Program-made: the position numbers and the translations under genes
Assembly (NCBI GenBank): GCA_017506865.1
Contig: JAFCMP010000069.1
Coordinates: forward strand, 248,001-312,000
Direction of reading: 5' to 3'
DNA from: Tribonema minus
Taxonomy: Eukaryota > Sar > Xanthophyceae > Tribonematales > Tribonemataceae
DNA: 64,000 bases
Notes under the pieces: model-generated
What the model saw: the letters and a program-made list of their open reading frames with translations, nothing else
What the model was told of the DNA's origin: nothing
The model's database searches: none
Shown here: in pieces, positions 43,117 through 55,100 of the stretch
Layout: each line of letters begins with the position of its first letter
Numbering within the stretch: the first letter of the stretch is position 1

Positions 43117-46100
43117 CTACGAGTCCCTCTTCTGGAAGGACGTGAGAACGTCCTGTATGGTCTGTACGGGGGCGCGGTACAGTTCAGGAATGAACTGCCG
43201 CTGTATCGCGTTGAAGGAGTACAGGGGGCTGCCAATGTTCTTCTCGGCGACAGCGATGCGCGTGCCGTGGGCGCGAAGGACGTTGGCCACGCGCAGCGCT
43301 CGGGCTTCGCCGCCGACGCCGTCCTGCGTTGAAGTTGAAGATGGCAGAGAAAGTGAAGTTGAAGTTGGCACATGCGTGTGCATCGGCGGTGAGCTGTGAG
43401 GAATCGGCTGTTGCATGGTGCACCGTGTGTGGTGCCGCGCGTGTGTCAGGGCACGCCGAGGCGGCTGTCCATGCATTGCTTTGCCTGACCGCTGCAGAGG
43501 ATGCGGTTGACACATGCCGTACACTTGAAGATCTACAACACGGCAGCAGTTTGCAGCCGAAGATGCAGCATGTCACCAGTAAGACAGACTTTCTGCTTGA
43601 GAGTATACCGCTGAACCATGTGCTGATGGCACAACAGAAATTCGCCAATGTTATTCTGACTCAGTACAAGACATGAGCATGCGCGCACTTTCATGAAGAG
43701 TCTTGTCTCAAGGCACAAAGGACTGGCAAGTAAGTAGAGCCTGAAGCACACTCCCAGCAAGCAAGCAGTGCCGTTGCACCCCCTTGGGGCTAATTTGTTT
43801 CAGATGCATGCAGCGGTTCGCAAGCAGCGTTGGCTCTTACCAGGTGCTTGTCGAGCAGCATGAAGCTCTCCTCCAATGTCACGCTCATGGCCGTCCTGCA
43901 GTAACACCAGGAGGCACACACACTTCAACTTTGAACTTCTGGAAGAGACGGTCCGATGCACTGCTCAGCGCGTCCGCAGCGTAATCCCCTTGGTCAGTGA
44001 TGAACTTCATAATGAGGCATGTGAAGGTGATACTTCGAAGTATCACACAAACATGGGCGCTGCCCTATGTATCCACTTGACTGCTGGCAGCAAGCCCCTT
44101 GTTTGCTCCTTGCAAATCACAGAATGCCAGCGGCAGCGTGCCCGCACCACCACAGCGCTGCACGCATCGCGCTGAGGCTACATGAACATATGGTGGCGTC
44201 ATACCTCAACGTGCTGCTTTGAGCACTCAAAGCCAACGAGTGGCAGCTTTGCACGCCATGCTTTGACGAGCTAAACCTTGTTAAAAGTTGCAAGTGCCTG
44301 AACTTCATAAACATGCAGTTTGCTGCAGCACAGGTGCGCACAGTGCGTGTGTGGCGCAAGGCAGCTATTTGAAGTTGAAGTTACGGTTGATGTTGATCGG
44401 CGTACCTGTCTTTGCCGCTCTTGCAGAAGGTGACGCGCCCACCGCCCAGCAGCTGCACTGCGCGCTCAGACTCCAAGAGCACCGCCGTGTTCTGCACCGA
44501 AAAGCAGTGACAGGGGGGGGGAGAGAGTCGACTCACGTGCTCCATGCAGCACGCACATGCAGTGCCACGTAAAATCAGGTGTAGTGCCCTCAAGCTCAAA
44601 CGCTGACAACAGAGAGTGTGAGGAACGTGCCTCGGAAAGTTCTGTAGGAATGTTCTGTGGAGGCTAATTTGAAAGCCCTTGACACGGACACATGAGCAAG
44701 CGAGGCCGCTTACAATAAGCTCCGCGACCGAAAGCTTTCTTTTGGCCACTGCTGTACACCAGCGCGCCATGCTGCTGACTACTTTCAAGCATGCTGTTTA
44801 ATTCTACCCGCTGCATACTCGTATGCTTGCTCCCGATTGCGACAACGTGCTTGCAGCAAACCATTTTCGAATCTTCATACTGTCATGTACTTTGTCATGT
44901 TGTCACACCCCCCTGCGAGAATGCTGCCAAAGCCATGAACTGTGTCTCGCATGCCGTTGGCCATAAGAACACGCCGCACACAACTGTCCGTACTTCATCA
45001 GTACCTACCGTATGCACCTCGTCACTCAAACACTTGGGTAGTGCTGCCGATCTATGACCTGTGTCTTGCACGCTTGTGGCCATTCACAGTGTGCCTTCAC
45101 ACCGTGTCACCAATACCACCTGAGAGCAGTCTCCTGTGCCACGACCGCGGCGTCCAGTCCGAGTAGGCGCAGGGCACGTCACCACTCAACTAATACTTCA
45201 AGTACATGAACAGGGAGAGTCGCCGCCTCACCTTCTGGTTGTGCTGCTGAGCCATGACCGCGGCCTCCAGCCTCAGCAGGTGCATGTGCGTAACCAGCGG
45301 CCGCGGGTCCGCTGGATTGGCGGTGTCCGCCTCCGAGTAGAACTTGGTGCAGTACTGGTTGAGCTTGTGGAAGCTGCTGGCGTTGATGTCAGCCTGGAAG
45401 CTGCCCCTGGTCTTGGCGCTGGTCTGATTGGACACTGTGGTCGGCAGGCAGCATTTCAAAACACAGAGGAGTTTGAGTCTACACTGCGTCGGACTCCAGC
45501 ATGTGAAAGCCAGCACCAATCCTTGCTGTAATGTCCACTTCAGCGTCTCCAGAAAAAACTTCACAGTTAATGATTCTTGTGACAATCTGTGATGAAGGGT
45601 GCACCTGAGACTACACGCAGACAAGTAGCGGTGCGCACAAAGAGCACACGCCCCAGACAAAATAGAGCATGGAAGCTCTGTGCTCTGCGATCAAATGCAC
45701 GCATGACCGAATGTGCGCGCCCGCCTTCACGACTCCGACTCGTGACTCACTTGACTGCGCAATGTCGATGCCCTGCGTGAAGAACACGGGCACGATGGGC
45801 GCCCTGTAGCACCCCGCAGCGCTGCTCAGCGCCGCCCTGATCGCCTCAGGCAGGCGCGCCATGATCTTGGCCCCGACCTGAGCAGTGAGCACATGTGCCT
45901 CCGTGTCTAGCGTCACTTCCAGGCCGGAAGGCTGGTCACTGGCCTTGACGTGAACGGCGTATGTCTGCAGTATGGACATGGCGGCCACGGTGTCTTCCAC
46001 CATGCCGTGTTCCTGCCAGGCACGAGGTGAGGGGGAGAACGGGGGCACTTGAGGTGACAAGTCAGGGCATGCATTACCATATTTCTCGCACCATGTGAGG

Positions 46101-49100
46101 CGTCGAACGCTGGCCCTGGGATAGGAGGGCGCAGGCGGCATTCGTCATGGCGCCAGTTTGGCACTCGCTGAGTTGCTGAATTTGAGCCCAGATGCAGCAC
46201 TAGCAGACATCGTTATGTCAAATAGGTACTTTGATGATGCACGGGAATCAGCGATACGATTGCAGCCGATGACTGCGTCCGGCGGCAGGCCTGTGTCGAT
46301 GTCAGGCAGCGTGGGTGGGGTTCGTCTTAGAACTGTCATTGTCCGGTTTGGCACATCAGCTTTCGATGCGTACTTGGTCAGCATCCAGAGGCGGCACTTC
46401 AGCAGCTCGGCTCTTTCATACGTCCATGTTGACAATGATTGCGCGGCAGCGATGCATCACCCCCGCATGCCACAGTTACGACTTATCCCAGGTGTGTGTG
46501 CAGCTGTCAGTGGCCTTCTCCTGCTCAGGGTTAGGTAGCGTTGGGTGGAGCTGCAGAGCTTGGCACAAATGATATGTCACGTGATAGTCACCCTACACAC
46601 CCACTGTTTAAGGTGCCATGAAATAAGTTGTCTACGCTCTGAGAGCAATACAATAATCTGTGCACTGCGCACCAGCCGTTGCCGTGCACCTCAACACAAC
46701 TTCAAATTCATCATTCAGTGCACTTGCAACTGTAACTGCTAACTGCAACTGTGACTCTGACCCAGTTGTCCTACACGCTGAGAAATGCAGGTGTGACTCT
46801 TTGTGCCCTGCACGCTGAGCTGCCCCTCAAAGCTGATGAGTCAGCCAGTGGCGGCCCACTTGCTCGCCAAATTATCAAGTTCAAGTTGTGCCGTGTTTAA
46901 CTGCAAGTGTGTGACTCACCTTGCCCTGCACACTGAGCAGCCCCTCAAAGCTGATGAGGTAGCTGGAGGCCCACTTGCGCGCCAAACTATCAAGTGTAAG
47001 TGTCAAGTATGTAACTGCAAGTGTGCCTCACCTTGCCCTGCACGCTGAGCAGTCCCTCAAAGCTGATGAGGTACCCGGTTGCGGCCCACTTGCGCGCCAG
47101 TTCCTCCCCCCTAGACTGCAGCGCAGACACACAAGGGACGCAGCAGCACACCCCAGTGGAGTTGAGAGGGTTGGATGCACAACGGCGTTGTGAGCACCGT
47201 GCACAGACATGCTGCCGTTTGTGATCTGCAAACAGATAAGGTGCTTATATCTAAAAGTTTTTGGTGTTGGTCGTGACGTAAACAATGTTTTTGGGGAACC
47301 TGCAGGTGCCCAGGCATGCAGTAGGATACCAGCGTTTTTGGCACCAGCGAAATACTTCAATAATTGCGAGTGCTACTATGCAGCACGAAGCTGCTGCTGC
47401 TGCTGCTGCCATGTTGTGCGTTGGTGGATCAGTCACCACAGCAGCTGGCACAGAGCAGCGCATTCCACTACAGGCAATGCTGCACTGGAATAGCAGCATG
47501 TCTACGTACATGTGCGCGTGTGTACAAATTGTGCCAGACAAAGCGACAGCGGCATGTCGACGCGAACTTTGCTGCTCAGAGCAAACTTGCAGCAGATCAG
47601 CCACATGCAGACATTACAAAGGAAGATGGTTGTATGCACGTGGAGTGAATAACGCATGCGTTCATCATTACGCAATACCATGCCTGCGTGCAGTGCCAGT
47701 CACAAAAGGCCCGGTGGACTCAGAGACAGGAGCGGCGTACCGCTGCTGCTGCACGATCACTTAAAGATACACTACCGTACACAAGGCTAGCTAGCAACCA
47801 CAGCAAACCTCGCTGAGTCTGCCGTGGCAGCAAGGGTGACTGTGCTATGGCTACTACTTTACAATGGCCCCTTGCAGCAGCAACACCATCCGCGCACTCT
47901 AGCAACGATGTTGATGAATAAGGCCAAATAGCGAGGTCTCAGGGTGATCGCGGCCGCTTGGTGCCCTGTTGGAGCCTCTCTCCGATTATGCGCAGCACAT
48001 CCTGATGCAAAGCTTCACGGTCCTCCCTCTCGCGAATGCCCTCCTGCAGCTGTGCCTGCGCCTGTGCCTGCGCCTGTGCGTGCGCCTGCGAGCTGAAGTT
48101 CCCACACCCGCCGCAGGTCCCTGCCCAGCAGCGCGTACAGATCCTCGTCTGCACCCATCGCCGCCCTGTTGCTCTCGGTCTCCGCCAAGCTTCTGATGAG
48201 CAGCACAGCCCACTCAACAGTGTCTTCGGTAGTAGGCGGCTCCCTCGCAAACTTGATGGCGATGCCGAAGGCGCTCAGATGTCCATCCTTGTCGCTCTTG
48301 GCTTCGGCGTGCTTCTTGCTGTTGGATGGGAGCGCTGCCAGGTTGACCATTGCCTCAAACGACCGATGCTTTGCGCTCGCCGACGACTCTGCACTGTTTG
48401 CCGTCTGCAGGGCCATGCGACACACGCCCGCCGTCCCCAGCGCCCGCTGGTTGCTGGCGCTGTCATCCGCAAGTGCGCCTATCGCCAGCCATGCGTCTTC
48501 ATCGTGGGGGTGCTTGGGCAGGTTGCGCACAAGGCACGGGATTGCTCCGCTCAGCTTGCAGTGGTTCGCCTTGCAGCCTGTAGCAAGTGCTTCGATGGCG
48601 AGGCAGGCCTGAATGCGGACATCATCGTCGCCGCCGTCTGCACCGGCTTTGTGGGCATCTAACACCAGCTCGCAGGCGCCGCTATTGCCGAGCTGTTGCT
48701 TGTTTGCTAGGTTGTTTTGAGCAAGGGCCTGCACAGCCATGCAGCCGTATGCCCTGACACCGTCACAGCCGTCTCCGCTGCTGAGGTGGCGCATTACTGC
48801 AGGGACATCTCCACACACACCCATCAGAATCCTCTGAAAGGCAACGTCCGCCTGCGCCAGGCGCGCTATTGCGTGGAACGCTGCCTCCACACAAGACTTG
48901 TATTCGCCATGTCGGCGCAAGGCTTGCGAGACTAGCTCAGGTGCATCTGCCAATGCTTCGTTGTTGCTGATGGGCTCTATGTGGTTGGCTAAGTCAGCAA
49001 TTTGCGCAACCGCGTAGCAGCCCCATTCCACCACATGCTTGTCGTGCGCATGAGCACGTAGTGCTGCGAGCACGTGTGGGATTGCCATTCGCCCCACCTT

Positions 49101-52100
49101 TTGTTCGTGATTCAGGGCGAGTTGATCGCCGACCACTTGGCAGAGCTGTGACGAATCCTCAGCAGGCGCAGCTACGATGGGCCCACCCAGTATCTTTGAT
49201 ACCCACTTTGGTAGTGGGGCACCCTTGTGCTAATTGGAGCACTTCATCGTATACACGGCAGGCCTCGACACACCCACAGCGATGATGAGGCTACTGCTGT
49301 TGCTCTGTAGAGATAAGGGCTGCTATGCTATTCTGCTCTTGTTTTCTGCTGCGCTGCTGCTGCTGCTCTGTTTTGAGAGTCGCAACTGCAAGTTGAAGCT
49401 AGTGAAAGACAAATCACTCTAGCGCGACGAACAAGCCAGATGGAGGGGGGCAGCTACCCGGAAAGAGAGGCTTTTTTGGAAGTTGCGCTGAAAGCGGCCA
49501 GACGCTCAGCCCACCAACCCCCACCCCGGGTGCGCGCACAAAGACCTTGAGGCCTCAGCTCCTGCGGAAAGACTCCCCGTAACCTTTTAACCCTAAACCC
49601 AGCGGCCCCCCGTGGTCACCAAGGGTGTCTAGACAGCCTTTCCACTCCGTGGGGGGCCCTCATTTATAATTCTCTGGAATCAGTGGTGTTTTAACATAAG
49701 TAGGGGGAAGGTAGGGCTTTCCCACCAATTCCAATTTTTGAGTAATATATTATGAGCACACTTTCACGCCCACCCTAGCCCTTACCGTCACAACTAGGGT
49801 TTGTCAACCCTAACCCTAGCCCTAGGGCTGCTGGCTCACTCCACTTACACTTCAAGGCAACGCGCCCAATTTGGGCTTAAACAGGTGTGTGGACTACTGC
49901 AACAGGTTCATGGTCCTTAACAGATGTGCTGTGACGTTTGCGAGCGTTTTTGAGTTCCGGAGTTTCCGGCCCAGCCGTCGGCCCTGAAACTACATACTTC
50001 TAGTAATTTAAACCTCTTTCCGAAACTCCTGAGCCGGAACTCGGAGGTTTGTGCGTGTACCCTGCCCACCCACCTCAACGCTACTTTTTGCTCAACTGTC
50101 GCACGTTTTACAAAAGTACGTGCATCACCTCATCTTTTCTGTTGAGATCATGTTTCGCGCATGCTGCGGAAGAGCATCTGCCTTGCCACTACTACTATCA
50201 CACTGTGCTGCCACCACGCCAATCACACCAACAGCGCCACGCGATGCACGACAACTTCAAGGCGGTGTGAGTGAAACGGATTACTGCAACGCAACCTTTC
50301 CAAAGGAGAGAGTGAGAGCCGCAGGCCGCAAGGATTGGCGGCAGGCTAGAGACTGCAGTACGATGCGCGTCGAACGCCAATAGGCGGCATGCAATGAAAG
50401 CTACTTGTGCAGCAACACCGCACGCGCGGAGAGCCAGCGCCAGAAGAAGCTCGCAGCTTGCTGGGTTTTTTCCGATGGAACAGGAACAAGGCAACTAAAT
50501 ACCTGCACGCTGAGTGGTAAACACGGTCGTGTCGCGATGCCTGAGGAACAATGCACCTGCGCCGATTGAAGGCCATGCGTAACATTCCGCAAAATCAGCA
50601 CTCGACTTCGCAAAAATCAGCAAGTAAGGCATCACCCCGGTGCATCGGTAGTGCGGCGCATCGCACGCGCTACGTAATGTAGGAAGGCTCGCGCCCTGAA
50701 GGTCCCTCGCCTATAACTTGAAGGGGTTCTGGCGGTGAATCTCAACCTGACAACACTCCCCCGGAAATGAGCCCCCTAAGTCACCCAGATGAGCAGTCAT
50801 CGCCAGTCTCGGTTACATCGTTTCCCCCCCGTTTTAACTGACTGAATGAATTCGGGCTTACAGGGCCTTGCGGAGGCATTTCGCACAACAAATGGAAACA
50901 CTCACCAGTGTGCCCAGAGCCATCATCTCCAGTTTCGTGGCAAAGTTGCAGGCAGTGATGGAGAGGACTTGGGAGGTGACCACAGCCCGCCGTATGGACA
51001 CTGCCAGGCTCTTCATCTGCAGCCACAGCAAGTTCAACAGCAATTTCAACAGCGAATTCAATGGCAAGTTGAGCATCATCATCACCCTGACAGAGCGACA
51101 AACGCGCATCTGCTCGTTGCCCACGAGCACGCAGGCTGCGGACAATTTTACGCACAAGGGTCATTACATTACTATCCATACGTACATACCCAGCACCACC
51201 CCTCCCCTCGTACTCCATGAGCAGGCACGAACGCTTGCTGCTCCCGCTCCCCATACAGTAGGTAGGCGCATACGTCCATACATACTTACATCCCCAGCAC
51301 CCCCCTCACCTCATACTCCATGAGCAGGCGCCCAAACATCTCCAACGCCTGTTCCGCATGCGCCCCATACAGTAGGTACGCGCATACATCGATACATACT
51401 TAAATCCCCAGCACCACCTCACCTCGTACTCCAGAAGCAGACGCGTGAACGCCTCCTGCTCCAGCGCCGCATGCGCCCCATACAGTAAGTACGAGCGCAT
51501 ACGTCCATACCTACATATCCAGCACCACCCTCCTCACCTCGTACTCCATGAGCAGACGCGCGAATGCCTCCTGCTCCTGCTCCGTGCGCGCACCCGAGGG
51601 AGCGCCACCTGGCGCGGCGGGGCCTGCAGCAGTGCTCGACCACGCGGCCATGACGCGGCGTTTGAGCGCTGACAGCGCGCCCTCAAGGCTCACCAGGCCG
51701 CCGTGCTTGAACCCCAGCGCGTGTGCTGTTGCGGGGCGGGCAGGGTAGGCAGGCATGGTTGTTTGAAGGTTGCATGATGATGCTCAGATGGGGGTTGAAC
51801 CCCAGCGTGAGGGCTGGTGAGGCAGGCAGGGTACGCAGGAAGGGGCTCACACGATGACGATGAAGTGTTGATGGTCATGGTTGATCAGGGGGGTGGGATC
51901 CCAGCATGCGGCTGTTGAGGCTGGCACGTAGGTATGTATCAGCAGTGTGTAGAGGTTCAGGTTTGATTGCGATGAGGCTGAGCTGGGGTGTTCTAAATGT
52001 GAACACCATAAGCACATTGCAGCATGATGTTCAAGGTTTGCGCAACACTTCACTTGCAGAAGTAGTTTTGATCTACAAGTGGATGTCTACACACAAGAGG

Positions 52101-55100
52101 CGCTGCACTCGGTGGGTGCAAAAAGTCACAGTGGAGATGACATCGTTGAATTGGTAGCGTGTGCTGTCACAGCCGTGCCAGTGGCGCGTGCAATGCTGTA
52201 GATTCAATCGCGCGCCCAGCATGCTTGACACCATTCTGTGCACGCTCCTCTCATGTCTGATTATTGGAATACGATCAACGACGAATACGATCAACAACAA
52301 TGAAATCCCTGTGAAGATCACCAAAGTGCACGTGCGTTGTGAATCCAACCTGTGATAGGGTTGTGGCGCGCATTCAACTGACAGCTTCTCATGCTTTGAG
52401 CATTTGTTCCTTCACTGTGGTTGCACCAAGTTTGTGTTGGCTACAGTTGGTTGTCAAAACCTGAGCGTGGGTATGGCATGTAAGACAGACAGCAATCACG
52501 TGACAATTAACAGAGCCTGCAGTGCTCAGCACGGCGTACATACATACCTGATGGGGCGCCGGTGGTGGTCATGTCAAAGTGCACTACGGTGCTGCCGGGT
52601 GCAGGCAACGTGCTCCAGATTTGCGCGTGCAAGTTGGTGGCGATGAATTGCAGGTCCTGTGAGTGCACAAGTTCAAGAGATCAAAAGCATATCAGCTTCT
52701 CATGCTGCTGTGAAGAACATGGCAACGCATCATTACCACTACAACACGCTTGCGATGTTGGTACAGCCAAGAGTCTGCCGCTGCGAGTGTGTGTTTTAGC
52801 TTAATGAGCACTGACACCCCTGTATATACTTCAACATATATTTGCAGCGCTTCACGGTGTACATATCGGAAGACATACAATGCGATTTGACCTTGAAACG
52901 AGGAGTCCTGAACCTCATAGTCCGGTGAACATCCTATAAAGTGACCGCAATTGGACAAGCACGCCGCGTTGACCTCCAGCTGGACGCAATGTCACAGCTG
53001 TAAGGGAATGAGTGCGCCAACGCAAAGGCGCACACGAACAGCGGTGTGTGCTTCGTGTCCAGCTACTTCCAGCACAGCACAATGGCCACTGTGTTGTGGC
53101 GTGGGCGTTGCCCTCACTGACGAGAGGAGGGTGGCTCTCCGTGCACTACACAACTTCAACATAGGGCAGGCTCCGGTGAACTGGCCAAACGCCAGCACGC
53201 GCTTGATGCGAGACACGATGGACGGCTGTGTGGCACACCTCAACCAGGTGAAGGGCCATCTAAAGTGGCAGGTACGAGGCTCTGCGCGTGCTGCCTAACA
53301 GCTGGTGTATTCGTCCCCTTACAGCCATCACAAAACCATTTGGAGAAACAGATGATAGCGTCACACAAATGCTTCTTCTTCACGTCCAACCCGCGCGACC
53401 ACGCGACAGGCTGCTGCGCCATCGAACTTCGACCACGCTGCACAAAATTAAAACATGAAATTGTTGACACGTCAGCGTCACCGCGTTCTTCACCTCCTGG
53501 CTGCCCCTGGAGGTGCACATCTGAGCCGCATCAAGCGAAGTTCAAATGTACCTCACCGTAGTTCAACACGCAGGTCATTTTCGTAGTACCAGCAAGTCAG
53601 TCAACTTGTTCTTCTTCTCCCGGCTGCATCTGAAGTTGAACACCTGAGTTACATCAACCGACAGTTGACGTTCACATGTACCTCACATCAACAAGCGAGT
53701 CATTCTGTAGCGTCAGCAAGTCAAGTCTGTTCCCTTGTTCTTCTTCTCCTGGCCAGGGGAAGGCACGGTTCACGTCCAGGACGGATCAAGAACATTTCAC
53801 GGTTCAGAATCAGAACCGAACTGAACTGATCCGTTGTCTGCGTGATCCGATCTGAACCGAACCGTCGTCGAACACGGTGTGAGTTGATCTGATCCGTGTT
53901 CGTCTCTCTGCTCCGTCAAGCTGAGCCAAGTTGAGTTGATCCGTGAGGGCGGGGGGATCCGCTACTTTTCAGGGTTTTATGTGCATATTTGATTGCGCAC
54001 AGAGCCATTGCATCACTACACTGCCCGCAGATGGTTGACACAGAGGCAGGTGTAGATCCCGCGGGCGGGCGACTGAGCTTCTCAAGTGTCCAATGATGAG
54101 TCAGCTCCTATGATCAATAGTGGCGGCTCAGAGCACGCAAAGCGCTGCCACGCTGCAATCACAGGAGGCAGTGCCTGCTCGAAAAGGCAAGCCGTAGGAG
54201 CGGCCGCGCGCGCCAGGCTTTCTCCAGATTGACAACTTCTGTCCCAACTTTAACTTTGATGTTCTACCCAACTTCAACTTTGGTCATCCAAAACCAATTT
54301 AAAGGCCGTATACAGTGCGCGAATATGTACTTCCTGAAGACTTGGTACGACAAGTGCATGCAGTGGTGGAAGTATTGCAAAAGTGGTTGATGAAGGGACA
54401 CTTGAGCTGACCCGTCCTTGAACCGAACCGTGAACCATCTTGGTGAGTTATTTTGAACCGTTGTGCCGCCTGAGTTGAATTAGAACCGAACCGTGAATCT
54501 GGGGGCTGAGCTGTGAACCGAACCGATCCAAAAGGCGGTCTTGGCCCCATGAACCGATTTGATCCACATCCAAAATCATGAACTGTGCTGTCCCCCGCTC
54601 CTGGCTGCCCCTGAAGGGGCACATGAGCAGATTGACGCAAACCTTGGACGTGATCCAAAGTCATTGACACGTGAGTCACTCTGACTCATTCATAACATCA
54701 GAAAGTCAAGTCACCTTGTTCTTCTTCTCCTGGCTGCCCCTGAAGGTGCGCTGGTCCTGCATCATCTGCGTGTACAGCTTGCCCACGCGCGCTATCATGG
54801 CCGCCTGCTGACCAACCGCACGCGCGTGCGCCTCGCACCACGCCAGGGGATACTCCGTCTCCTGCAGCGGCGCGAGCGTTAGGGTTAGGGTTAGGTTTAG
54901 GGTTACGGCTTAGGGTTAAACCCTAAGCGCGGCGAAGATCAGCGCGTGCGCCTCGCACCACGCCAGCGGATACTCCGTCTCCTGCTGCGCAAAGGTTAGG
55001 GTTAGGGTTTAGGGTTAAACCCTAAGTGCGGCAAAGATCAGCCGGAAGCTCTGAAGTGCGCACCCCGTAGCAGTGGTTTGTGACTGCGTTTCGGGCGCGC

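Noticed and set aside
52951-53298. Plus-strand frame with RALHNFNIGQAPVNWPN as a gene fragment
   Set aside because: It looks protein-like for about 50 residues but has no family match, no splice context, and lies in an INPP4 intron on the other strand.
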